From positions 62,001-126,000 of the forward strand of contig JAJXXT010000006.1 in NCBI GenBank assembly GCA_021780935.1: DNA of 64,000 nucleotides, read 5' to 3'. The stretch comes from Pseudomonadota bacterium. GTDB taxonomy: Bacteria; Pseudomonadota; Alphaproteobacteria; Acetobacterales; Acetobacteraceae. Both the position numbers and the translations under genes were made by a program. Under the pieces are notes generated by a model. It searched no databases and was not told where the DNA came from. It worked only from the letters and a program-made list of their open reading frames with translations. Below are positions 1-8,646 of the stretch, in pieces (the stretch's first letter is position 1; each line of letters begins with the position of its first letter).

Positions 1-1
1 C

Positions 2-226
2 GGTGGCTCGTGGAACGCCGCGATCGTCTCGGAGGTCGCCTCCTGGGGTAACACGAAGCTCGCGGCGCACGGGCTCGGCGCCTATATCGCCGAGGCCACG
101 GATGCCGGCGACTTCCACAAGATCGTCCTCGGCGTGATCGTGATGTCCGCCTTCGTGGTCACCTTCAACCGCTTGCTCTGGCGCCCGCTCTACGCCTACG
201 CCAGCCGCCGCACGGTATCGGGATAG
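2..226 (+). CDS. ABC transporter permease, NitT/TauT type (C-terminal fragment)
   Basis: Only the last 74 residues are in the window; the gene begins upstream of base 1. The fragment has the loop WNAAIVSEVASWG, typical of nitrate/sulfonate/bicarbonate-type inner-membrane permeases, then a hydrophobic segment (IVLGVIVMSAFVVTF) and a short basic cytoplasmic tail ending at TAG. Nine bases separate it from the next gene, an ATPase of the same transporter class, so the two are almost certainly one operon and one importer. The substrate cannot be read from this fragment. Permease identity is likely; the family subtype rests mainly on the neighbour. Confidence 0.75.
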   Translation, partial: GGSWNAAIVSEVASWGNTKLAAHGLGAYIAEATDAGDFHKIVLGVIVMSAFVVTFNRLLWRPLYAYASRRTVSG

Positions 227-235
227 GAACGCGCC

Positions 236-1567
236 ATGGACACCGCCATCACCGATACGCTGATCGAGGTGCATGCCTGCCGCCAGTCCTACCACAAAGA
301 TGCGAGCCCGGACCTGCTGGTGCTCGACGAGGTCGAGCTGACGCTGCGCGAGGGCGAGATCGTGGGGCTGCTCGGCCGCTCCGGCTCCGGCAAATCGACG
401 CTGCTGCGCATCGTCGCCGGCCTGCTGCGCCCGACGGCGGGGGACGTGCGCTGGCGCGGCCGGCCGCTGACTGGGCCGGTGCCGGGCATCGCCATGGTGT
501 TCCAGAGCTTCGCGCTGTTCCCCTGGCTGACTGTCGCCGAGAACGTGGAGCTGGGGCTGGAGGCGCAGGGTGTCCCGCGCGCCGAACGGGAGCAGCGCGC
601 CGAGGAGGCGATCGACCTCATCGGCCTCGGTGGCTACGAGAGCGCCTATCCGAAGGAGCTTTCGGGTGGCATGCGCCAGCGCGTCGGCCTGGCGCGTGCG
701 CTCGTCGTCCACCCCGACCTGCTGCTGATGGACGAGCCGTTCTCGGCGCTCGACGTGCTGACCGCGGAGACGCTGCGCACCGACCTCATCGACCTGTGGT
801 CGGAGCGCAAGCTGCCGATCAAATCCATCCTGATGGTGACGCATAACATCGAGGAGGCGGTGCTGATGTGCGACCGCGTCCTGGTGTTTTCCTCCAACCC
901 CGGCCGGGTCGCGCACGAGCTGCGCGTGCCCTTCGCGCACCCGCGCAACCGGCTCGACCCCGCCTTCCGCCAGATGGTGGACGACATCTACGCGGTGATG
1001 ACGCGCCGGGCGCCGAGCCTCGCCACCCCCGGCACCGTCGCCTCCCAGGCGCCGGAGGTGACCGCCAACACCAAGCTGCACGCTGTCTCGACCAACGTTC
1101 TCGCCGGCCTGATGGAGACGCTCGCCGCCCCGCCGTATGACGGGCGCGCCGACCTGCCGGCGCTGGCCGCCGCCCTGCAGCTCGAAGCCGACGAGCTGCT
1201 GCCATTCGGCGAAACCCTCCAGTTGCTGCGCTTCGCCGAGTTCGAGGAAGGCGATATCCGCCTCACCGAGGACGGGCGTGCCTTCGTGCAGGCCGACACC
1301 GATGACCGCAAGCGGCACTTTGCGCTGGCGCTGCGCCAGAACGTGCCGCTCGCCGCCGCGATCCGCCGCACCCTCGACGAGCGCTGGAACCACCGCGCCT
1401 CCTCGGTGCGCTTCCTCGACGAGCTCGAGGACCATATGAGCCCGGAATACGCCGAGGAGACCCTGCATGCGGTGATCTCCTGGGGCCGCTATGCCGAGCT
1501 CTATGCCTATGACGAGGAGGCCGCACAGTTCTTCCTCGAGGAGGAGCCGGCGGACGCCACCGGCTGA
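236..1567 (+). CDS. ABC transporter ATP-binding protein with C-terminal AAA-associated domain
   Basis: Cytoplasmic ATPase (443 aa) of a nitrate/sulfonate/bicarbonate-type importer. Residues 1-250 form the nucleotide-binding domain: Walker A GRSGSGKST at 47-55, signature LSGGMRQR at 142-149, Walker B LLLMDEP at 162-168, H-loop in MVTHNIEEA. Residues about 280-420 are an added region of the AAA-associated type that follows some NitT ATPases; it is rich in acidic residues and has no second Walker motif. Usual NitT ATPases are about 260 aa, so the extension is real extra sequence, possibly a regulatory or ligand-sensing module (inference). The ATG is 9 bases after the permease stop, so one operon is likely. 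Substrate unknown. Confidence 0.88.
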   Translation: MDTAITDTLIEVHACRQSYHKDASPDLLVLDEVELTLREGEIVGLLGRSGSGKSTLLRIVAGLLRPTAGDVRWRGRPLTGPVPGIAMVFQSFALFPWLTVAENVELGLEAQGVPRAEREQRAEEAIDLIGLGGYESAYPKELSGGMRQRVGLARALVVHPDLLLMDEPFSALDVLTAETLRTDLIDLWSERKLPIKSILMVTHNIEEAVLMCDRVLVFSSNPGRVAHELRVPFAHPRNRLDPAFRQMVDDIYAVMTRRAPSLATPGTVASQAPEVTANTKLHAVSTNVLAGLMETLAAPPYDGRADLPALAAALQLEADELLPFGETLQLLRFAEFEEGDIRLTEDGRAFVQADTDDRKRHFALALRQNVPLAAAIRRTLDERWNHRASSVRFLDELEDHMSPEYAEETLHAVISWGRYAELYAYDEEAAQFFLEEEPADATG

Positions 1568-1702
1568 GGCCCGGCGCCGCTCGTCCCATCACCGGTCCTG
1601 CCGCCGAAGCCGATGCCGAGGCTGCCCGACATCGGGCCGGGGCCCCTTTCGGCGGGCACGGCGTGTGCTAGGAATAGGAATCGCGCTTCTGGGAGAACCA
1701 AC

Positions 1703-3301
1703 ATGCTGACCCGCCGTTCCGTGCTGGCCGCCTCGGCCGCATCCCCCGTTCTGGCCTCGCTGAGCGCCGAGGACGCGCTCGCCGCGACGCCGAAGAACAT
1801 CGCCGTCATGGGCAAGCAGATCGACGATATCGTCGCCTTCGATCCGGCGCAGAGCTACGAGTTCACCGACAACGAGGTTGACGGCAATTGCTACAACAAG
1901 CTGGTGACGCCCGACCTCACCACCGGCACCACGGTGGTCGGCGACGCCGCCGAGTCCTGGACCGTGTCCCCCGATGGGCGGACCATCACCTTCAAAATGA
2001 AACCGGGCATCAAATTCGCCTCCGGCAACACGCTGACCGCGCATGATGCGGCGTTCTCGCTGCACCGTGTGGTCAAGCTGAACCTGACGCCCGGCTTCAT
2101 CATCACGCAGTTCGGCTACACCAAGGACAACGTCGAAAAGCTGATCACTGCGCCGGACCCGACCACGCTCAAGATGGTGCTGCCGCAGCAGGTGGCGACC
2201 AGCTTCGTGCTGTTCTGCCTTTCCGCCAATGTTGGCTGCATCGTCGATCGCGCCACCGCGATGTCGCACCAGAAAAACGGCGACCTCGGCAACGATTGGC
2301 TCAAGACCCACACCGCCGGCAGCGGCCCCTACCAGCTCGTCTCCTGGGTCGCCTCGGACCATGTGATCCTGCAGGCCAACCCGCACTCTGCGGTGAAGCC
2401 CGGCGTGCCACGCATCGTGATCAAGCAGATCGCAGAGCCCGCGACGCAGTTGCTTGAGCTGGAGAAGGGCAGCATCGATATCGCCCGCGACCTGCTGTCG
2501 GACAACCTCAAGCAGCTCGCCGGCAAGCCGCAGTTCACCGTGCTGAAATCCGGCCAGGCGACCTCGGTCTACATCGGCATGAACATGGGCAAGCCGCACC
2601 TGCACAAGACGGAGGTGCACCAGGCGATCAAATGGGCGATCGACTACGAGGGCATTGCAAAGAACATCGTGCCGGGCACCTACGACCTCTCGCAGAACTT
2701 TCTGCCCGCGGGGCTGCCCGGCGCACTCACCGACCTGCCATTCAAGCGTGACGTGGCCAAGGCAAAGGCGCTGCTGGCGCAGGCCGGCTACCCTCAGGGC
2801 TTCACGGTGTCCATGGATCACATCGCCGCGGCGCCGTACAACGACATCGCCCAGGCGTTGCAGGCAAACCTGAAGGAGATCGGCATCGAGGTGAAGCTGC
2901 TGCCGGCGCAGGCGAAGCAGGTCTTCACCAAGATGCGCGCCCGCCAGCACGAGCTGATCCTGTCAGTTTGGGGTTCGGATTATTTCGACCCGAACTCGAA
3001 CGCCCAGGCGTTCTGCGCCGACCCCGACGACTCCAACAACTCCAAGCTCAAGATCCTCGCCTGGCGCTGCCACTTCTACAACCCGCCACTGACCAAGATG
3101 GTCGAGGACGCGGTCAAGGAACTCGACGGCAAAAAGCGTATCGCGATGTATGAGGACATGCAGCGCCAGTTCCGCCAGATCGCGCCGTTCGCGTTGATCC
3201 TGCAGCAGAACGCCGTCGCGGTTCTCGGCAAGGGCGTCTCCGGCCTCAAGGTCGGCCCGATGCCGGACTACACCAAGTACGCGGATATTCGTAAGGCGTG
3301 A
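1703..3301 (+). CDS. ABC transporter substrate-binding protein, family 5 (peptide/nickel type)
   Basis: Periplasmic solute receptor (532 aa) that delivers ligand to the permeases encoded next. The ATG at 1703 is preferred over an upstream in-frame start at 1613 because GGGAG lies just before it and because it puts a twin-arginine-like signal at the true N-terminus: TRRSVLA at residues 3-9, a hydrophobic core, then ALAA near 31-34. The mature part has the family-5 features GRTITFKMKPGIKF and LVTPDLTTG, and the length is normal. First gene of a tight six-gene set (gene overlaps of 1-22 bases). Family-5 proteins bind peptides, nickel chelates or opines; the sequence does not settle which. Confidence 0.9.
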   Translation: MLTRRSVLAASAASPVLASLSAEDALAATPKNIAVMGKQIDDIVAFDPAQSYEFTDNEVDGNCYNKLVTPDLTTGTTVVGDAAESWTVSPDGRTITFKMKPGIKFASGNTLTAHDAAFSLHRVVKLNLTPGFIITQFGYTKDNVEKLITAPDPTTLKMVLPQQVATSFVLFCLSANVGCIVDRATAMSHQKNGDLGNDWLKTHTAGSGPYQLVSWVASDHVILQANPHSAVKPGVPRIVIKQIAEPATQLLELEKGSIDIARDLLSDNLKQLAGKPQFTVLKSGQATSVYIGMNMGKPHLHKTEVHQAIKWAIDYEGIAKNIVPGTYDLSQNFLPAGLPGALTDLPFKRDVAKAKALLAQAGYPQGFTVSMDHIAAAPYNDIAQALQANLKEIGIEVKLLPAQAKQVFTKMRARQHELILSVWGSDYFDPNSNAQAFCADPDDSNNSKLKILAWRCHFYNPPLTKMVEDAVKELDGKKRIAMYEDMQRQFRQIAPFALILQQNAVAVLGKGVSGLKVGPMPDYTKYADIRKA

Positions 3302-4311
3302 GCAGAAGACTGCGGACGCTGGCGGCAACCGCCGTCAGCGTCCTGATCACGCTGTTCGGGTTGACCGTCGTCACCTTCTTCATCGGCAGGGTGATGCCGA
3401 TCGACCCGATCGTGGCGATCCTGGGGGACCACGCACCGCCGGATGTGGTGGCGCGAGTGCGCATCGAGCTCGGGCTCAATCGCCCGCTCTGGTACCAGTA
3501 CTGGATTTTCTTCCGCAATCTCATCCATCTCGATCTCGGACGATCGGTCATGACCACGCATCCGGTGTTGCAGGACATCGGGCGCTACTTTCCCGCGACC
3601 TTCGAGCTTGCGACCGCGTCGATGATCATCGCGATGGTCATCGGCGTGCCGCTCGGCGTGCTCGCCGCCTCCCGTCAGGGCACGCGCACGGATCATGTCG
3701 TGCGCATCTTCAGTCTCGCCGGCTCATCGATCCCGGTCTTCATGCTCGCGCTGCTTTCGCTGGTCGTGTTCTACGCCGCCCTCGGCTGGCTGCCGGGTAC
3801 CGGGCAGGTCAGCGTGGTCTATGACGGCATCGTGCCGCGCATCACCGGCATGCTGGTGATCGACGCCGCGATAACCGGACATTGGAACACGTTCTACAAC
3901 GCGCTCCTGCACCTCGTTCAGCCGGCGCTGGTGCTGGCCTACTTCTCCATGGCCTACATCACCCGCATGACGCGCGGCTTCATGCTCGACGCGCTGCGCG
4001 GCGAATACGTCACCACGGCACGTGCCAAGGGGCTGTCGCGCGCGCGCATCATCTGGCGCCACGCCTTCGGCAATATCTGGGTCCAGCTCATCACCGTGCT
4101 TGCCCTCACCTATGCCGGACTGCTGGAGGGCGCGGTGGTGACGGAGACGGTGTTTTCCTGGCCCGGCCTCGGTCAGTATCTCACCAACTCGCTGCTGAAC
4201 GCGGACATGAACGCGGTTCTGGGGGCCACCATGGTGATCGGCATCATCTATGTTTTCCTCAACCTCCTCGCCGATGTCCTCTATCGGATCATGGACCCGC
4301 GCGTTCGATGA
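3298..4311 (+). CDS. ABC transporter permease, DppB/OppB type
   Basis: Inner-membrane permease (337 aa) of the family-5 importer. It starts at a GTG whose bases overlap the stop of the binding-protein gene (GTGA), which implies translational coupling. It has an N-terminal transmembrane segment after a basic start, the family's periplasmic region (IELGLNRPLWYQYWIF) and the cytoplasmic EAA-type loop EYVTTARAKGLSRARIIWRH that contacts the ATPases, followed by the final membrane helices. Length and order match DppB. With the next gene it forms the membrane channel. Substrate not determined. Confidence 0.92.
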   Translation: MSRRLRTLAATAVSVLITLFGLTVVTFFIGRVMPIDPIVAILGDHAPPDVVARVRIELGLNRPLWYQYWIFFRNLIHLDLGRSVMTTHPVLQDIGRYFPATFELATASMIIAMVIGVPLGVLAASRQGTRTDHVVRIFSLAGSSIPVFMLALLSLVVFYAALGWLPGTGQVSVVYDGIVPRITGMLVIDAAITGHWNTFYNALLHLVQPALVLAYFSMAYITRMTRGFMLDALRGEYVTTARAKGLSRARIIWRHAFGNIWVQLITVLALTYAGLLEGAVVTETVFSWPGLGQYLTNSLLNADMNAVLGATMVIGIIYVFLNLLADVLYRIMDPRVR

Positions 4312-5231
4312 GCGCGATACCGACCACCGGTGGCACGCCACTGCGGGCCTGGCTGCTGTCCGACACGCCGACCTCGCGCCGCCAGGCGGCGTGGGGGCGC
4401 CTGTACCGGCTGTGGCGCGACCTGCGCGCCAATCCCCTGGCCATGGCGGGACTGGTCACCATCGTGCTGCTGATCGCCGCCTCGCTCGCCGCGCCGCTGC
4501 TGGCGCCCTACAACCCTGCCGCCCAGAAACTCTCCGACCACCTGGCGCCGCCAAGCGCCGCGCACTGGCTCGGCACTGATGAGCTTGGCCGCGACATTCT
4601 CTCGCGCCTGCTCTGGGGCGGGCGAATTACGCTCGGCATGGTGGTCGCCGTCGTTGTCTTGGTGGCCCCGGTCGGCCTGGTGGTCGGTTGCGCCGCCGGC
4701 TATGTCGGCGGCCTCGCGGACCGCGTGCTGATGCGCGTGACGGATGTGTTTCTCGCCTTCCCGCGGCTCATCCTCGCGCTCGCCTTCGTCGCCGCGATCA
4801 CACCAGGCATCACCAGCGCCATCATCGCGATCGCGTTGACCGCCTGGCCGCCCTATGCGCGCCTCGCCCGCGCCGAGACGCTCGCCATTCGCAACAGCGA
4901 CTTCATCGCCGCGACGCGGCTGGCCGGTGCGTCACGCCTGCGCATCATCCTCGTGCACATCATGCCGCTCAGCCTCGGCAGCCTGATCGTGCGCGTCAGC
5001 CTCGACATGAGCTCGATCATCCTCACGGCAGCGGCGCTGGGCTTTCTTGGCATGGGCGCGCAGCCGCCCTCACCGGAATGGGGCGCGATGGTGGCTTCGT
5101 CACGGCGCTTCCTTGTCAATGCCTGGTGGGTGCCGATGATGCCGGCAATCGCGATCTTCGTGGCCTCCCTGGCCTTCAACCTGCTGGGCGACGGGCTGCG
5201 TGACGTCCTTGATCCGAAACAACGTTCATGA
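4308..5231 (+). CDS. ABC transporter permease, DppC/OppC type
   Basis: Second inner-membrane permease (307 aa). ATG at 4308 overlaps the stop of the preceding permease (ATGA); longer in-frame starts upstream lie inside that gene and are not needed. It has the DppC-type N-terminal helix (LAMAGLVTIVLLIAASLAAPLL), the conserved HWLGTDELGRDILSRLLWGG stretch and the EAA loop DFIAATRLAGASRLRIILVH. It pairs with the DppB-type protein. It overlaps the following ATPase gene by 4 bases. Confidence 0.92.
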   Translation: MSAIPTTGGTPLRAWLLSDTPTSRRQAAWGRLYRLWRDLRANPLAMAGLVTIVLLIAASLAAPLLAPYNPAAQKLSDHLAPPSAAHWLGTDELGRDILSRLLWGGRITLGMVVAVVVLVAPVGLVVGCAAGYVGGLADRVLMRVTDVFLAFPRLILALAFVAAITPGITSAIIAIALTAWPPYARLARAETLAIRNSDFIAATRLAGASRLRIILVHIMPLSLGSLIVRVSLDMSSIILTAAALGFLGMGAQPPSPEWGAMVASSRRFLVNAWWVPMMPAIAIFVASLAFNLLGDGLRDVLDPKQRS

Positions 5232-6064
5232 AGGTCGAGATCGCCAATCTCAGCATCGCCTTCCCCACGCCGCGCGGCCCCTCCTTTGCGGTGCGCGGCG
5301 TGTCGCTGACCGTGGGCGGCGAGAAGCTCGGCATCGTGGGCGAGTCCGGCTCCGGCAAGTCGCTCACCGCCCGCTCCCTGCTCAAGCTGCTGCCGCCGGA
5401 GGCGCGGATCAGCGCCGACCGGCTTTCCTTCGACGGCATCGACGTGCTCAGCGCGACCGAGCGGCAGATGCGCACCATCCGCGGCAAGCGCGCGGGGCTG
5501 ATCCTCCAGGACCCGAAATTCTCGCTCAACCCCGTGATGACCGCGGGCGCGCAGATCGCGGAGGCCTGGCGCCTGCACCGCAAAACCTCCCGGCGCGAGG
5601 CGCGGGAAGCCGCCCTCGACCTGCTCGCCCAGGTGCAGATCCGCGACCCCGCACGGGTCGCCGACGCCTTCCCGCACGAGCTTTCCGGCGGCATGGGCCA
5701 GCGGGTGATGATCGCGATGATGATGGCGCCGGACCCCGAGCTGCTGATCGCCGACGAGCCGACCTCCGCCCTCGACGCCACGGTGCAGGCGGAGATCCTG
5801 CGCCTGATGGAGGATCTCGTCTCGCGCCGCGGCATGTCGCTGATCCTGATCAGTCACGACCTGCCGCTGGTGTCGCATTTCTGTGACCGCGTGGTGGTGA
5901 TGTATGCCGGGCGCATCGTCGAGGAACTGCGGGCCGCGGGCCTGGCACGCGCCGAACACCCCTACACCCGCGGCCTGCTGGCCTGCCTGCCGACGCTTTC
6001 GCACCCGCAGGCGCGTCTCGCCACGATGACGCGCGACCCGGCGTGGATGGACGGTTCCAGCTGA
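5228..6064 (+). CDS. ABC transporter ATP-binding protein, DppD/NikD type, short form
   Basis: Cytoplasmic ATPase (278 aa) of the first family-5 importer. Walker A GESGSGKS at 38-45, Q-loop LQDP, signature LSGGMGQR at 152-159, Walker B LLIADEP at 172-178, H-loop ISHD. It stops soon after HPYTRGLLACLP. DppD/OppD proteins are normally about 320-330 aa and carry a C-terminal region with a four-cysteine motif; that region is absent here, which resembles the shorter NikD. The start ATG overlaps the permease stop by 4 bases. Transporter role is secure; peptide versus metal or other ligand is open. Confidence 0.9.
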   Translation: MKVEIANLSIAFPTPRGPSFAVRGVSLTVGGEKLGIVGESGSGKSLTARSLLKLLPPEARISADRLSFDGIDVLSATERQMRTIRGKRAGLILQDPKFSLNPVMTAGAQIAEAWRLHRKTSRREAREAALDLLAQVQIRDPARVADAFPHELSGGMGQRVMIAMMMAPDPELLIADEPTSALDATVQAEILRLMEDLVSRRGMSLILISHDLPLVSHFCDRVVVMYAGRIVEELRAAGLARAEHPYTRGLLACLPTLSHPQARLATMTRDPAWMDGSS

Positions 6065-6798
6065 TCGACGTCGAGAATCTCGTCATCCGCTTCGGTCGCG
6101 TCGAGGCCGTGCGCGGCGTTTCCTTCAGCGTCGCGCGCGGTGCCGCCTGGGGCATCGTGGGCGAATCGGGCTCCGGCAAGTCCACGGTGCTGCGCGCCCT
6201 GGCGGGACTCAACGAGGATTGGTCCGGACGCATCAGCCTCGACGGGCAGGCTCTGCCACGCCGGCGCACCCGCGCGTTCTTCCGCCGCGTACAGATGGTC
6301 TTCCAGGACCCGTATGGCTCGCTGCACCCGCGCCAGACCGTCGATCGCGCGCTGGCCGAACCGCTGGTGGCGCAGGGCATCGGTGGTGCCGACACCGCGA
6401 TCCCGCGCGCGCTCGACGAGGTGGCGCTGTCGCAGGCGGTGCGGTTCCGCTACCCGCACCAGCTCTCCGGCGGGCAGCGCCAGCGGGTCGCGATCGCGCG
6501 CGCCCTTATCACCGCGCCGGAGCTGCTGCTGCTCGACGAGCCGACCAGCGCGCTCGATGTCTCGGTGCAGGCGGAGGTGCTGAACCTGCTCGCGGACCTG
6601 CAGCGCGAGCGCAACCTCACCTATGTCATGGTCAGCCACAACCTCGCCGTGGTGGCCCATCTCTGCCCGATGATCGCCGTGATGCAGGGGGGTGTCGTGG
6701 TGGAGACGATCTCGGCCGAGGCGTTGCGCGCCGGCCGCACGACGCACCCGCACACGGCGCAGCTGCGCGCCCTTTCCACCGAGTTGGAGGAACCCTGA
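6043..6798 (+). CDS. ABC transporter ATP-binding protein, DppF/NikE type, short form
   Basis: Second ATPase of the first family-5 importer (251 aa). The GTG at 6043 gives a 22-base overlap with the preceding gene and the expected start [13 protein letters not shown]. Walker [10 protein letters not shown] at 40-48, Q-loop [12 protein letters not shown], signature LSGGQRQR, Walker [13 protein letters not shown]-loop VSHN. Like its partner it ends right after the THPHTAQL stretch and lacks the cysteine-bearing C-terminal region of DppF. Its stop overlaps the ATG of the hydrolase gene, so all six genes 1703-8597 look co-transcribed. Confidence 0.9.
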   Translation: MDGRFQLIDVENLVIRFGRVEAVRGVSFSVARGAAWGIVGESGSGKSTVLRALAGLNEDWSGRISLDGQALPRRRTRAFFRRVQMVFQDPYGSLHPRQTVDRALAEPLVAQGIGGADTAIPRALDEVALSQAVRFRYPHQLSGGQRQRVAIARALITAPELLLLDEPTSALDVSVQAEVLNLLADLQRERNLTYVMVSHNLAVVAHLCPMIAVMQGGVVVETISAEALRAGRTTHPHTAQLRALSTELEEP

Positions 6799-8597
6799 TG
6801 GTCGAGACCGTGATGGTGGCGATGCGCGACGGCATTCGCCTCGCCACCGATATTCACCGACCTGCGGGTCCGGGGCCGTTCCCGGTGATCCTCGAACGCA
6901 CGCCGTACGGCCGCCACGAGACCAGCCGCAGCGAGATCACCGCCGCCGACCGCAAGCCGGTGCCACGCGAGACGCTCGCCCGTTTTTTCACCGATGCCGG
7001 CTTTGCCGTTGTGTATCAGGACACGCGCGGGCGGCATGGCAGCGAGGGCCGCTTCGTCAAATACCTCTCGGACGGCGAGGACGGGTTCGACACCTGCACC
7101 TGGCTGGCCGCCGAGCCGTGGTGCGACGGGCGCATCTGCACCATGGGCCTGTCCTACGCCGCCCACACCCAGGCCGCCCTCGGCTGCCTCGCGCCGGCGG
7201 GGCTCGTCGCCCAGGTGATGGATTCCGGCGGCTTCGCCAATGCCTGGCAGGGCGGCATCCGCCAATGGGGCGCGTTCGAGCTGAAGCAGGCGACCTGGGC
7301 GCACCGCCAGGCGATCCTCTCGCCGAAGGCCGAGGCCGACCCGGTGATGCGCGTGGCGCTGGAGGCCGAGGATATCCGCGACTGGTTCGCAGCCCTGCCC
7401 TGGCGGCCCGGCCATTCGCCGCTGCGCCACCATCCCGATTACGAGGCGTATCTGTTCGAACAGTGGACGCACGGTGCTTTCGATACGTTCTGGCAACAGC
7501 TTGGCATCTGGGCCGAGGGCTGGCACGACCGCTATGCGCCGGCCGACTGTGTTCACATGTCGAGCTGGTACGATCCCTACCCGTTCACCGCGACCGCCAA
7601 CTATCTGGGCCTGCGCCGTGCCGGGCGCGGCACACAGCGCCTCATCCTCGGGCCGTGGAAGCACGGCGATCGCAGCGACCGCGTGTTCGGCGAGGTAGAT
7701 TTCGGCGCCGCGGCACCGCTCGACTCCTGGGCCGGCGACTGGCGCCAGTACCGGCTGCGGCATTTCCGCCACGCGCTCGACGGCACCGCCAATCCCGAGC
7801 CCGCGGCGCGCATCTTCATCATGGGCGGCGGCGGCGGCCGGCGCACCGCGGCCGGGCATCTGGACCATGGCGGCAGTTGGTCCTCGTTCGCTGACTGGCC
7901 GCCGCCGGGTGTCGATTTCCGCCCCTACCACCTGCACCACGGCGGCTCGCTGGCGCTGGCCGCCCCCGATGCCGACGACCCGGCGACCGCCTGGCTGAGC
8001 GACCCCGCGCATCCCGTGCCGACCATCGGCGGCGCCTTCTCAAGCCTTGAGCCGGTGGCCACCGCCGGTGCGTTCGACCAGGTGGAGCGGCCCGATTTCC
8101 TCGGCTGCCGCGCGCCCTATCTGCCGCTCGCCGCCCGCCCGGACGTGGTGGTGTTCCAGACGCCGGTGCTGGCGCGGGAGGTCACGATCGTGGGGCCGAT
8201 CACCGCCGAGCTGTTCGTCGCCATCGACGCGCCGGATGCCGACATCACCGCCAAGCTGGTCGATGTGCATCCGCCGACGCCGGACGACCCGCGCGGCTTC
8301 GCCATGCTGCTCACCGACGGCATCGTAAGGCTGCGCTACGCCGAGGACCATGCGCATCCGCGCCTGCGCACGCCGGGTGCTGTCACGCGCATCCGCGTGA
8401 TGCTGATGCCAACGGCCAACCGGTTCCTGCCGGGCCATCGCATCCGGCTCGACATTTCGGCGAGCAACTTCCCGAAATTCGACGTCAACCCGCAGAGCGG
8501 CGAGAACGAGGGCGAGGGTCGCCTGCCGCGCGTGGCGAAAATCACCCTGTTCACCGACGCGTCGCGGCCGAGTCAGGTTTTGCTGCCGGTGCTCTGA
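6798..8597 (+). CDS. CocE/NonD family hydrolase (X-Pro dipeptidyl-peptidase S15 type)
   Basis: Alpha/beta hydrolase of 599 aa with the S15/CocE layout: N-terminal catalytic domain starting MRDGIRLATDIHRP, a helical cap, and a C-terminal jelly-roll domain (about 370-595, for example VTIVGPITAELFVAIDAPDADI). The likely triad is Ser119 in MGLSY, Asp259 in WYDPY and His289 in GPWKHGD. No signal peptide is seen, so it should act in the cytoplasm on imported material. The ATG overlaps the ATPase stop by 1 base, placing it in the importer operon; it probably cleaves an ester or a proline-containing peptide carried by that importer (inference). The in-frame open stretch upstream belongs to the ATPase gene and is not part of this protein. 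Confidence 0.87.
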   Translation: MVETVMVAMRDGIRLATDIHRPAGPGPFPVILERTPYGRHETSRSEITAADRKPVPRETLARFFTDAGFAVVYQDTRGRHGSEGRFVKYLSDGEDGFDTCTWLAAEPWCDGRICTMGLSYAAHTQAALGCLAPAGLVAQVMDSGGFANAWQGGIRQWGAFELKQATWAHRQAILSPKAEADPVMRVALEAEDIRDWFAALPWRPGHSPLRHHPDYEAYLFEQWTHGAFDTFWQQLGIWAEGWHDRYAPADCVHMSSWYDPYPFTATANYLGLRRAGRGTQRLILGPWKHGDRSDRVFGEVDFGAAAPLDSWAGDWRQYRLRHFRHALDGTANPEPAARIFIMGGGGGRRTAAGHLDHGGSWSSFADWPPPGVDFRPYHLHHGGSLALAAPDADDPATAWLSDPAHPVPTIGGAFSSLEPVATAGAFDQVERPDFLGCRAPYLPLAARPDVVVFQTPVLAREVTIVGPITAELFVAIDAPDADITAKLVDVHPPTPDDPRGFAMLLTDGIVRLRYAEDHAHPRLRTPGAVTRIRVMLMPTANRFLPGHRIRLDISASNFPKFDVNPQSGENEGEGRLPRVAKITLFTDASRPSQVLLPVL

Positions 8598-8601
8598 ACC
8601 C

Positions 8602-8646
8602 CGGCTACTCGGCGAGCGGCTACTCGGCCACCGGCTAATCCGCAAG
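8602..8646 (-). repeat. Three tandem 15-bp units carrying three in-frame stops at the end of the luxR-type gene
   Basis: On the plus strand the units are CGGCTACTCGGCGAG, CGGCTACTCGGCCAC and CGGCTAATCCGCAAG (8602-8616, 8617-8631, 8632-8646). On the minus strand, in the reading frame of the regulator gene, they read PLAD-stop, PVAE-stop and PLAE-stop, with TAG at 8637-8635, 8622-8620 and 8607-8605. The last coding unit of the gene has therefore been duplicated in tandem past its own stop. The first two units differ at two positions; the third has diverged more. Confidence 0.85.

Noticed and set aside
1589..2950. Long minus-strand open frame (453 codons) opposite the first receptor gene
   Set aside because: A GC-rich shadow: its frame is open because the real plus-strand gene has G/C at third positions. 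The product is Arg/His/Gly-rich without family motifs.
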